Below are positions 1 through 6,400 of a stretch of 9,571 nt of DNA, one piece after another (positions within the stretch are counted from its first letter, which is position 1; the number at the start of each line of letters is the position of its first letter). The notes beneath the pieces are model-generated. The model had not been told where the DNA came from, did not search any database, and saw nothing but the letters and a program-made list of their open reading frames with translations. Location: contig CP070793.1 in assembly GCA_020346965.1 (NCBI GenBank), positions 718,971 to 728,541 on the forward strand, given 5' to 3'. A program made the translations under genes and the position numbers. This stretch comes from Chloroflexota bacterium (lineage in GTDB: Bacteria; Chloroflexota; Dehalococcoidia; GIF9; AB-539-J10).

Positions 1-17
1 AGCATCTCCATAATCAT
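1..17 (-). CDS. possible start of a divergent gene, cut by the window edge
   Basis: Read on the minus strand, an ATG at 17-15 opens a frame (M-I-M-E-M-) that runs off the window. It is preceded by a purine-rich GAGAG stretch at normal ribosome-site distance and, further upstream, by a plausible -10/-35 pair at 56-83. Only five codons are visible, so nothing can be said about the product. The second in-frame ATG, two codons later, is an equally possible start. The evidence is positional only; the call could be wrong. Confidence 0.3.
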
Positions 18-55
18 AGCTTCTCTCTCTATTGCTCCTATCGCGAAATCTGTGA

Positions 56-83
56 AGTATAGCACGGCCCTGGGATGTCGCAA
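56..83 (-). promoter_or_regulatory. candidate minus-strand promoter for the divergent edge gene
   Basis: On the minus strand, TTGCGA (83-78) and TATACT (61-56) are separated by 16 bp and match the sigma-70 type consensus at 4/6 and 5/6. They lie about 40 bases upstream of the ATG at 17. The match is moderate and this AT-containing region could produce it by chance. Confidence 0.35.
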
Positions 84-120
84 AAACCGTTGACAAGGGA
101 GGCCGTTCGGCGGGAGCAGA

Positions 121-149
121 TTGCAAATTCCCCTATTTTCTATTATAAG
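121..149 (+). promoter_or_regulatory. candidate promoter of the ABC-2 exporter genes
   Basis: TTGCAA (121-126, 4/6 to the -35 consensus) and TATAAG (144-149, 5/6 to the -10 consensus) are 17 bp apart. The -10 ends only two bases before the ATG at 152, so transcription would begin at about 155-158. If this promoter is real, the transcript would lack the ATG at 152 and translation would begin at the in-frame ATG at 164 with almost no leader. A perfect TTGACA at 90-95 has no good -10 at the right distance. Confidence 0.35.
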
Positions 150-151
150 TT

Positions 152-904
152 ATGGATACTCTAATGGCTGCTATTGTACGGGTCGTGAATCTCACCAAGC
201 AATACGGTAATCTCACAGCTGTGGATCATGTCTCTTTTGAGATACAGGAGGGTGAAATTGTCAGTTTACTCGGACCTAACGGCGCAGGCAAGACGACAAT
301 TATTCAGATGCTTCTCACACTCGTATCTCCCACCGGCGGAGATATCGAGATTTTCGGAAAGACTCTTGGAAAGCATCGCGAAGAACTGCTTTCCATGATG
401 AACTTCACCGCTCCCTATTCTGTTCTACCATACAATCTTACTACGAAGGAAGCACTGACAGTATATGCGCTTCTTTACGGAGTTCGCAATTACAGGGAAA
501 GGGCCGGCTTCCTCATCGATGAATTCGACCTCGGTTGGTTGGCAAATAATAAGGTAGGTCAGCTCTCTTCAGGCGAGCAAATGCGTGTGGGTATAGCTAA
601 GGCATTTGTCAACAGTCCCAGGCTTCTCTTACTTGACGAACCCACCGCCTCTCTGGATCCGGCTATCGCTAGGGAACTCCGGGCCAAAATTCTGAAACTC
701 GTTCGAGAAACAGGCGGTGCCATTCTCTGGACCTCGCACAATATGCGAGAAATAGAACAGGTATCAGATAGAATAATCTTCCTTTCCCGGGGGAAGATTG
801 TGGCTGACGATAGCCCCAATAATCTCAAGAACTACTTCGGTCAGGAGGATCTGGAAGAGATCTTTATCAGTATCAATAGAGGGCCACTCAGTAATCCATC
901 ATGA
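152..904 (+). CDS. ABC-2 type exporter, ATP-binding protein
   Basis: This is the cytoplasmic ATPase subunit of an ABC-2 type exporter, 250 residues, a normal length for a single nucleotide-binding domain. Visible motifs are an A-loop aromatic Y18, Walker A GPNGAGKTT (41-49), signature LSSGEQ (138-143), Walker B LLLLDEP (158-164), D-loop SLD (167-169) and switch histidine H196 in TSHNM. The Q-loop glutamine expected near residue 88 is absent: the stretch reads NFTAPYSVLP. The start is uncertain. ATG 152 and ATG 164 (giving MAAIVRVVNLTKQYG) are in frame and neither has a clear ribosome site; 164 fits the promoter candidate better. The stop overlaps the permease start by four bases (ATGA), so the two are probably translationally coupled. 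The substrate cannot be told from sequence. The family assignment is secure; drug, polysaccharide, lipid or peptide export are all possible. Confidence 0.93.
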   Translation: MDTLMAAIVRVVNLTKQYGNLTAVDHVSFEIQEGEIVSLLGPNGAGKTTIIQMLLTLVSPTGGDIEIFGKTLGKHREELLSMMNFTAPYSVLPYNLTTKEALTVYALLYGVRNYRERAGFLIDEFDLGWLANNKVGQLSSGEQMRVGIAKAFVNSPRLLLLDEPTASLDPAIARELRAKILKLVRETGGAILWTSHNMREIEQVSDRIIFLSRGKIVADDSPNNLKNYFGQEDLEEIFISINRGPLSNPS

Positions 905-1701
905 ACTTCCTGCACGTCTTTGGAATATTCTACCGTAACATAATTCTTATCCGCCGTAGTGTGCCCAAACTCTTCGCGCTTTTCGGTTTCATTACTGTTG
1001 AGCTGTTTCTGTGGGGATTCATTACCTTCTGGGTGCAGACAATTGGTCCTGTCGACGCCAGACTGGACTTTCTGCTGCTGATCCTCAGTGCCTTCATCTT
1101 TTGGTCCGTGTTTGAGCTCTCTCAGCGGTCCTTTAGCGTTTCTTTTCTGGAGGAAGTGTGGTCGCGTAATGTTATCAATATTTTTGCCGCTCCAATTAAG
1201 CTGAGTGAACTGGTAATGGGGTTTGCTCTAGTCGGTGTCGTTCAAACATTATTGGCTTTCTTCTACATCACCCCGATTGCATTTCTGCTCTTCGCTCTGA
1301 ACATCTGGGACATGGGGCTTTACATTATTCCCTTTTTCATGAACGTTCTTATTGCCGGGTGGGGGATTGGCGTGGTGGCTATTGGACTGGTGGTCCGGTT
1401 CGGACCGTCGGCTGACATTATGGCATTCTTCATTCCTTTTCTGCTCCTGCCATTCTCCGCAGTCTACTATCCCGTATCAGTATTCCCTTCCTTGTTGCAG
1501 AGGATAACCTTGATTCTGCCAACCAGGCATATATTCGAAGGGATGCGGACAGCCATAACGGAGGGATTGATACCGTGGAACAGCATTATCTGGGCAACGA
1601 CCCTGAACATCATTTTTGTTGCCCTGGGATTTCTGTTTCTGCACTGGATGCTTAGATTGGCACGCAGTAGGGGATATCTAAGTCGACTAGTCCAGGACTG
1701 A
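901..1701 (+). CDS. ABC-2 type exporter, permease
   Basis: This is the integral membrane subunit pairing with the preceding ATPase, 266 residues, typical for ABC-2 permeases. Six hydrophobic segments can be placed at about 24-44, 55-75, 105-132, 138-165, 172-190 and 228-250. The amino end has an amphipathic stretch with basic residues (RNIILIRRS) as expected for a cytoplasmic N-terminus. The family-typical segment LPFSAVYYPVSVFPSLLQ followed by PTRHIFEGMR (about 183-216) is clear. The gene starts inside the ATPase stop codon; there is no good ribosome site at normal spacing, which supports coupling. It ends 160 bp before tldD, with a hairpin just downstream. The transported substrate is unknown. 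Confidence 0.92.
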   Translation: MNFLHVFGIFYRNIILIRRSVPKLFALFGFITVELFLWGFITFWVQTIGPVDARLDFLLLILSAFIFWSVFELSQRSFSVSFLEEVWSRNVINIFAAPIKLSELVMGFALVGVVQTLLAFFYITPIAFLLFALNIWDMGLYIIPFFMNVLIAGWGIGVVAIGLVVRFGPSADIMAFFIPFLLLPFSAVYYPVSVFPSLLQRITLILPTRHIFEGMRTAITEGLIPWNSIIWATTLNIIFVALGFLFLHWMLRLARSRGYLSRLVQD

Positions 1702-1710
1702 GCCAGTGCC

Positions 1711-1730
1711 CCGTCTCGTGAATGAGACGG
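1711..1730 (+). terminator. perfect 7-bp hairpin after the exporter genes
   Basis: CCGTCTC (1711-1717) and GAGACGG (1724-1730) are perfect reverse complements around a six-base loop, starting 9 bp after the permease stop. Placement suggests a transcription end or an mRNA 3' stabiliser. The stem is followed by AAGTGCGAAA, not a T-run, so it is not a canonical intrinsic terminator. Confidence 0.4.
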
Positions 1731-1768
1731 AAGTGCGAAACGAAATGTTTGTCCACACCCGGAGACGA

Positions 1769-1798
1769 TTGACATATCGGGGGGGCATGATGTACTAT
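1769..1798 (+). promoter_or_regulatory. candidate promoter of tldD-tldE
   Basis: A perfect -35 TTGACA (1769-1774) is followed after 18 bp by TACTAT (1793-1798, 4/6 to consensus). TATAAC (1796-1801) is a better hexamer but gives a 21-bp spacer. Transcription would start about 55 bases before tldD. The spacer contains a run of seven G (1779-1785), unusual for the window. The location after the exporter hairpin suggests that tldD-tldE is transcribed separately. Confidence 0.5.
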
Positions 1799-1849
1799 AA
1801 CAGACTAATCTGGATCACCAGCGGAATCGAGTAATCTGTTCGCAGAAAT

Positions 1850-1854
1850 GAGGG
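1850..1854 (+). promoter_or_regulatory. ribosome binding site of tldD
   Basis: GAGGG lies seven bases before the ATG at 1862, which fixes this start for tldD. Confidence 0.65.
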
Positions 1855-1861
1855 TTGATAT

Positions 1862-3436
1862 ATGGGAAGAAACGTAAGCATCGCTTTGATCGATAAGAAT
1901 AAGGACAAGCTCTCCAATATGGTATTGGAGACCAAGGGCAAATTGGAGGGCTGTTCCTATGTTGACTTGCGGTTTGCGGTCTCTGATGGGCAGCAAGCGG
2001 TCGCTCAGGACGGAATGATGAAGGAAAGTATTCGTGACTACGGTATCTCCTACGGACTGAGGGTCATTGCGGGCAAGCAGGTACTGGCCGCCGGTTACTT
2101 CGGACAGACCCTGGGCGCCGCAGACACAGATAGCCTTCCTGAGATCATTGGAGATGGCCTCAAGCAAGCCTACGAGAGAGCAATGGCCAACTCGAAATTC
2201 AAAAGTGAGAGAAGGAGCAGTTGGCAGACTCTGGGGCAGTCACTGCACAGCACCGAACTGGCACCCGTAGAAATACGCCAGGACACGATACGAGACTCCT
2301 ACAAGATTAGCCCGGTTGAGATTCCGCTGGGTGAGGTAAACGACTTAGCGCGAGATGTTTCCAAGTCGGTATCCTCAAGCGATCCGAGGGTCAAACTTAA
2401 CCAGATCCTGATTCAGACCTGGCTTAACAGGGAGCTCTTTGTGAGCTCCGAGGGGACTGCCATCGACAGGACTTACGCGCTAACACAGGGACTGTGTTTC
2501 GTGGTAGCAGTTGGGAACAGCGGGGTTCAGCAAATGCATTATGATTGCCTCGGGCATCAGCGGGGATGGGAAATCCTGACCGACGGCTTTGAGGAGGACT
2601 TGATGCAGTCAAAACCACTGGAGGGTTTCGCCCTGGACCTGGCCTCTGACTGTGTCTCGCTGTCGGAAGCGAAGGCATGTCCATCATCAGGCAAAGAAGT
2701 GGTAATGGTAACAGATCCCCACTATAACACGCTTCTCGTTCATGAGATCATCGGCCATCCAACTGAACTGGATAGGGCCCTCAAGCTCGAAACTGCCTAT
2801 GCCGGCAGAAGCTGGTTCTTCAGAAACCTCGAAGAGAATATGCTTGGCAAACAGGTGGCCTCTCCTCTTGTCTCTGCCTATTCAGACCCGCGGCTGCAGG
2901 GCTACGGCCACTACGAGTATGATGATGAGGGCACGCCAGTGAAGAGAGTAATGCATATAGATAAGGGCGTATTCTGTGGATTCATGAATTCGCGCCAAAC
3001 GGCAGCCATTATCGGAGCGAGCCCGAATGGTCACTTCAAGGCCATCGATGCATCTTTTGTCCCCCTGATCAGAATGTCGACAACAGTATTGGCAAATGGA
3101 GAGCGTGATCCGAAGGATATTATCAGTGAGATTGATCATGGATACTACCTGGCGGGGCACCGCATCCCCTCCATCTCAGAGAGCAGGGAGAACTTCCGGA
3201 TTACAGCCAGAAAGGTATTTGAAATCAGGAACGGCAAACTTGGAGAGATGTTCAGGGATGGAGGGATGATGGGCAATACGAAGGACTACTTGACGTCCGT
3301 CGATGCTGTCGGCAACGACCTTAGAATACGGGCGGTTTTCAATTGCGGGAAAGGGCAGCCAATGCAGGCAAAGAAACTCGGTAATGGCGGTCCTACAATA
3401 AGAGCCCGGGCCAGACTTGTAGGAGGAGCGCAGTGA
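1862..3436 (+). CDS. tldD: TldD-family metalloprotease, catalytic subunit
   Basis: This is the zinc-dependent catalytic subunit of the TldD/TldE (PmbA) heterodimer, a cytoplasmic protease. In Escherichia coli the pair removes the leader of microcin B17 and degrades CcdA and other unfolded peptides. The zinc-binding HExxxH is visible at H294-E295-H299 (HEIIGHPTELD), and the third ligand expected near the C-terminus matches C495 in NCGKGQP. An N-terminal TldD domain (about 30-110) and the C-terminal block with YDDEGTPV (353-360), SPNG (387-390) and RMSTT (404-408) match the family. At 524 residues it is about 40 longer than the E. coli protein (481). The start has a good ribosome site. Its end overlaps tldE by GTGA, indicating co-translation. 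All expected catalytic residues are present, so it should be active. The physiological substrate here is unknown. Confidence 0.94.
   Translation: MGRNVSIALIDKNKDKLSNMVLETKGKLEGCSYVDLRFAVSDGQQAVAQDGMMKESIRDYGISYGLRVIAGKQVLAAGYFGQTLGAADTDSLPEIIGDGLKQAYERAMANSKFKSERRSSWQTLGQSLHSTELAPVEIRQDTIRDSYKISPVEIPLGEVNDLARDVSKSVSSSDPRVKLNQILIQTWLNRELFVSSEGTAIDRTYALTQGLCFVVAVGNSGVQQMHYDCLGHQRGWEILTDGFEEDLMQSKPLEGFALDLASDCVSLSEAKACPSSGKEVVMVTDPHYNTLLVHEIIGHPTELDRALKLETAYAGRSWFFRNLEENMLGKQVASPLVSAYSDPRLQGYGHYEYDDEGTPVKRVMHIDKGVFCGFMNSRQTAAIIGASPNGHFKAIDASFVPLIRMSTTVLANGERDPKDIISEIDHGYYLAGHRIPSISESRENFRITARKVFEIRNGKLGEMFRDGGMMGNTKDYLTSVDAVGNDLRIRAVFNCGKGQPMQAKKLGNGGPTIRARARLVGGAQ
3421..3426 (+). promoter_or_regulatory. 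ribosome binding site of tldE, inside the end of tldD
   Basis: AGGAGG sits six bases before the GTG at 3433, which overlaps the tldD stop (GTGA). This decides the GTG start and gives tldE strong, coupled translation. Confidence 0.8.
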
Positions 3437-4992
3437 AAGAATTGAGAGAGTTAGAGCAATCAGTTGAGTGTGCAATTGCCTATTTGAGGACACAACCTGA
3501 GATCAAATCGTCTCAGGTCTTTGTCTCGGCAAATAACCGTCTGTGGTCAAGGCTCAACTATACGTCCCATATCCCATGTAATGGGCTTGAGGAACCGAAA
3601 TCAACTGACGATTACGGAATCGGAATCCAGATAGTCCTCGACAGCCCCGAGGGCACCAAGGTTGGCTTTGGTTCGGAAGAGAGAGACCTGTCTTTGGAGG
3701 GGCTGAAACTCGCCTTGGGGAAAGCCAGAAAAGGAGCAATTGTCGATCCGGAATTTCGCTGTCTGCCAGAAGCAAGCGACGGGAAGAGGAGCCTTTTTGA
3801 GTATCATGATCCGATGATAATGAGCATCAGCAACGAGGATGTGGTTGAAGCCGGGTGGAAGATCCTGGACGGAGCAATGGATTCATTTCTAGGCTCGGAA
3901 GCACTGAAAGGCATGGCCTCGGGCAAAACACTTAATGACCTTGGATTGATCATAGGTGGCGATCTCACAGTGCTTCAGGAAAGAATGGCTGTCAGTTCGT
4001 ATGAGATACCCGATGTGCAGACCGATGAGTCTGCGTTCATATCAGCATACATTACAGGTATGGTAGAGAAAGGCGACGCCAAAGGAAGCGGTTATTCAGT
4101 GTATCTCAGGCTGGAAGAGCTTACAGGAAAGGCAGGAAAGGAGGCAGCGCAGAACGCGATAGGCTCCTTGAACGGAATTCGGGTACCCTCCGGGGACTAC
4201 TCTGTAATCCTCGGGCCGCAGCCGACTGCTGAGCTGCTCAATAACCTGATTATCCGTTCCTGCACGACGTCCGCTTTCTACGCCCGGCAATCATGCTTTC
4301 TGGGCAAGCTTGGCAAACAGGTTGGCTCAGACATGCTGACCATAGTCGATAAGGGCAATGCCCCGGGGCTGGCTGGCTCGAAGGGCATCACCTGCGAAGG
4401 CTTGCCCACTGGGGAAACCAGCTTGATTAAAGACGGGATACTCAGCGGTTTGCTCAGTGACTGGTATGAATATCAGAGGATTCTGGGTGATCCCGAGGCA
4501 AAAGAGAAGCTCGGAGCTGACCCTGCGGACTTCCGAGATGCGATGATACCGAGGAATGGATTTAGGTACGCCCGTGGAGGTGGACGGAACTTCAGTATGC
4601 TGCCGAGTGCGTCAGCAACAAATATCGTATTTGAGTCGCCTTCCAGTGTCGACCTTCAGACTCTCATAAAGGGTATTCAAAAGGGGATACTGGTGGGGAG
4701 GCTGTGGTACACCTATCCGGTCAACGGTCTGAGAGCGGGTGATTTCACGGGCACGCTTACTGCCGACTCGTACTATATTGAGGACGGCCGGATTAAGGCA
4801 CCGATAAAGGTCAATACGCTGAGGATCAATGATAACATCTGCAATGTACTGATGGGCGTCAGAGGGATAACGAAGGATACGAGACCGACGGTGCTCTGGG
4901 CCGCCGACGAAATGGTGTACGCTCCCACAGGACTCATGGTTGAGGGCGTGCATTTCGAAGAGATAGCGGAATTCATAGAAGATACGTATTGA
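3433..4992 (+). CDS. tldE: TldE/PmbA-family protease partner subunit
   Basis: This is the non-catalytic partner of TldD, also called PmbA, 519 residues from a GTG start. It has the family's modulator domain organisation but no HExxxH, as expected for TldE, which shapes the chamber of the heterodimer. Recognisable blocks are the central SGDYSVILGPQPTAELLNNL (253-272), then GLPTGETSLIKDGILSGLLS (323-342) and the C-terminal FTGTLTADSYYIEDG (438-452) with RINDNICNVL (464-473). It is about 70 residues longer than E. coli PmbA (450). Much of the excess seems to lie at about 350-385, between the GLLSDWYEYQ and SASATNIVFE blocks. It overlaps tldD by four bases with a strong internal ribosome site, so equal subunit production is likely. 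It ends in a convergent intergenic region facing the importer operon. Confidence 0.92.
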   Translation: MKELRELEQSVECAIAYLRTQPEIKSSQVFVSANNRLWSRLNYTSHIPCNGLEEPKSTDDYGIGIQIVLDSPEGTKVGFGSEERDLSLEGLKLALGKARKGAIVDPEFRCLPEASDGKRSLFEYHDPMIMSISNEDVVEAGWKILDGAMDSFLGSEALKGMASGKTLNDLGLIIGGDLTVLQERMAVSSYEIPDVQTDESAFISAYITGMVEKGDAKGSGYSVYLRLEELTGKAGKEAAQNAIGSLNGIRVPSGDYSVILGPQPTAELLNNLIIRSCTTSAFYARQSCFLGKLGKQVGSDMLTIVDKGNAPGLAGSKGITCEGLPTGETSLIKDGILSGLLSDWYEYQRILGDPEAKEKLGADPADFRDAMIPRNGFRYARGGGRNFSMLPSASATNIVFESPSSVDLQTLIKGIQKGILVGRLWYTYPVNGLRAGDFTGTLTADSYYIEDGRIKAPIKVNTLRINDNICNVLMGVRGITKDTRPTVLWAADEMVYAPTGLMVEGVHFEEIAEFIEDTY

Positions 4993-5049
4993 TAAGCCGA
5001 CATTGCCTTTCCTCCTTGTACACGATAATACGGCTTCTGCGGTTTCTCG

Positions 5050-5053
5050 CCGC
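5050..5053. other. convergent intergenic region 4993-5203, right arm of a weak hairpin
   Basis: The 211 bp between the tldE stop and the stop of the small membrane protein contain no convincing gene. They hold several short inverted repeats: GCGG/CCGC (5039-5053), CTCCTG/CAGGAG (5103-5117) and TGGC/GCCA (5154-5165). None is followed by a T-run on either strand. This entry marks the CCGC arm of the first one and is weak on its own. Confidence 0.2.
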
Positions 5054-5102
5054 CTGATATGGAGGAATGCAGGGGGAGTTACTTCTCGTAGCTTCCCGAA
5101 TT

Positions 5103-5117
5103 CTCCTGAGACAGGAG
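5103..5117. terminator. hairpin between convergent genes, possible shared terminator
   Basis: CTCCTG (5103-5108) and CAGGAG (5112-5117) form a perfect 6-bp stem with a three-base loop, and GAA/TTC outside it could extend the stem past a two-base bulge. It lies between tldE and the importer operon, both of which run towards it, and could act on either transcript. There is no T-tract on either strand, so the terminator call is tentative. Confidence 0.35.
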
Positions 5118-5203
5118 TTCAGGGTCCTGTAATCCGGAAGTTGCTTAGTGCCTTGGCGAACGCCAGTTGAGTCCGCAACGCCCACCAGAATCCCGCACCG
5201 CTA

Positions 5204-5395
5204 TCACTTACCCATGCGGAAGTACAAGGCGATGCCAATGAATCCTATGATGAATCCCGCGGTGGAGCAGCCGTGAGATAGAAAGCTCAGGAACAAGTTA
5301 GGCTCAAGCAGCCGCGTTATCATCAGGAAGGGCAGGGCAACGCCGATGATCAGCAGGCAACCACCGATAATGAGGAGATTAGTCGGTTTTTTCAT
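5204..5395 (-). CDS. small two-helix membrane protein, unknown function
   Basis: This is a 63-residue protein that I do not recognise. It starts MKKP and has two hydrophobic segments, about 7-27 (LLIIGGCLLIIGVALPFLMI) and 46-60 (AGFIIGFIGIALYF), joined by a short loop of about 20 residues containing one cysteine (C43). It ends with RMGK, so both ends probably face the cytoplasm. It is a credible gene: it begins only 9 bp after the stop of the DppF-type ATPase, has AGAGGT five bases before its ATG, and is in the same direction. It would therefore be the last gene of the importer operon. It could be a small accessory or stabilising subunit of the transporter, or an unrelated passenger; the sequence does not say which. 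Confidence 0.7.
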   Translation of the reverse strand: MKKPTNLLIIGGCLLIIGVALPFLMITRLLEPNLFLSFLSHGCSTAGFIIGFIGIALYFRMGK

Positions 5396-5404
5396 CTCGT
5401 ACCT

Positions 5405-6400
5405 CTACTTGTAAAGCCAGCACTCCACGAAGTGGCCGGGAGTCGGTTCCAACTCCGGAGGTTGCTCCATGTCGCACAGCTCTTTGATGATGCGGGGGCA
5501 TCGAGGGTGGAACCGGCAACCGCTTGGAGGGGCGATCAGGCTGGGTGGTTCGCCGGCTGGGATGTCTTTGAACCTGCCCACGTTCTCCGGCTCCGGGTCC
5601 GGGATCGCGTTGAGGAGCGTTACCGTATAAGGATGGAGCGGATTTTGGACTATATCCTTCACATCTGCTTTCTCGACCAGCCTGGCCGCATACATAACGA
5701 AGGCACGCTGAGAGAAATAGCGTACGGAAGAGAGATCGTGGGTGATATAGATAATGCCGAGATTGTGAGACTCCTGGATGGTACGCATAAGCTCCAGAAC
5801 CTCCACTCGCACGGAGGCGTCAAGCATGGAGACGGGCTCGTCAGCCACGATTAGCATAGGACGCAAGAGCAGTGCTCTCGCCACGACCAGTCGCTGCTGT
5901 TGCCCGCCGGAGAGCATGTGTGGATACTTGAGCAGGAAGTCATCAACGGGGATCAGCCTGACCTCCTTGAGCGCTTCCCGGATCCGCTGCTCTTGCTTAT
6001 GCTCGGGCACCTTGTTGATAATGAGGGGCTCCCGTAGAATCCTACGGGCGTGCATGAACGGCGGAGTTGCCCCGTAGGGATCCTGCTGGACGAAACCAAC
6101 CTGCCGGCGTAGCCAGACGAGGTCAGCTGAGTCGTGAGTATCGATCTTCCTGCCGCCAAAGACCATCTCGCCCCCTGTGGGCTTGGCCAGGCCCAGGATG
6201 GTGCGCAGCAGGGTTGTCTTTCCAGACCCGCTCTCTCCCACGATGGTGATGGCCTCCCCCCTCTTGAGTTCAAGGCTCACGCCGTCTACTGCCCTTACAT
6301 ACCCGGCGCGGATAAAGCCCCACTTCCTCAGCTCGAACCAGGTGCGCAGGTCTTTCAGCGACAGAATCGTGTTGTTCTGTATCTTACTAGTCTCACTCAT
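5405..6400 (-). CDS. peptide/nickel ABC importer, second ATP-binding protein (DppF/OppF type)
   Basis: This is one of two cytoplasmic ATPases driving an Opp/Dpp-family importer, 331 residues from the ATG at 6400. Motifs are Walker A GESGSGKT (55-62), Q-loop VQQDP (104-108), signature LSGGQQQR (163-170), Walker B LIVADEP (183-189) and switch histidine H221. The C-terminal oligopeptide/dipeptide-transporter extension is present (NPLHPYT, 253-259), with cysteines C295, C301, C309 and C327. The frame stays open up to 6661, but that longer form would overlap the preceding gene by 269 bp with low-complexity residues, and homology begins after MSETSK. The chosen start overlaps the upstream stop by 8 bp, giving coupling. 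In the Walker B region DEPVSMLD replaces the more common DEPTSALD, a change seen in this subfamily. Substrate could be peptides, nickel or another solute. Confidence 0.93.
   Translation of the reverse strand: MSETSKIQNNTILSLKDLRTWFELRKWGFIRAGYVRAVDGVSLELKRGEAITIVGESGSGKTTLLRTILGLAKPTGGEMVFGGRKIDTHDSADLVWLRRQVGFVQQDPYGATPPFMHARRILREPLIINKVPEHKQEQRIREALKEVRLIPVDDFLLKYPHMLSGGQQQRLVVARALLLRPMLIVADEPVSMLDASVRVEVLELMRTIQESHNLGIIYITHDLSSVRYFSQRAFVMYAARLVEKADVKDIVQNPLHPYTVTLLNAIPDPEPENVGRFKDIPAGEPPSLIAPPSGCRFHPRCPRIIKELCDMEQPPELEPTPGHFVECWLYK

Noticed and set aside
90..95. Perfect TTGACA upstream of the exporter ATPase
   Set aside because: No acceptable -10 hexamer lies 16-18 bp downstream; the region there is GC-rich.
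1722..1772. 16-codon frame with two cysteines after the exporter permease
   Set aside because: It starts inside the hairpin, has no ribosome site and is too short to distinguish from chance.
1805..2167. 120-codon minus-strand open frame over the start of tldD
   Set aside because: It covers the tldD ribosome site and N-terminal domain in antisense and has no recognisable motif; the tldD homology is clear.
4973..5185. 70-codon minus-strand open frame filling the convergent gap
   Set aside because: It has no hydrophobic or domain pattern, many Arg and Ser, and no clear ribosome site; it overlaps the end of tldE.
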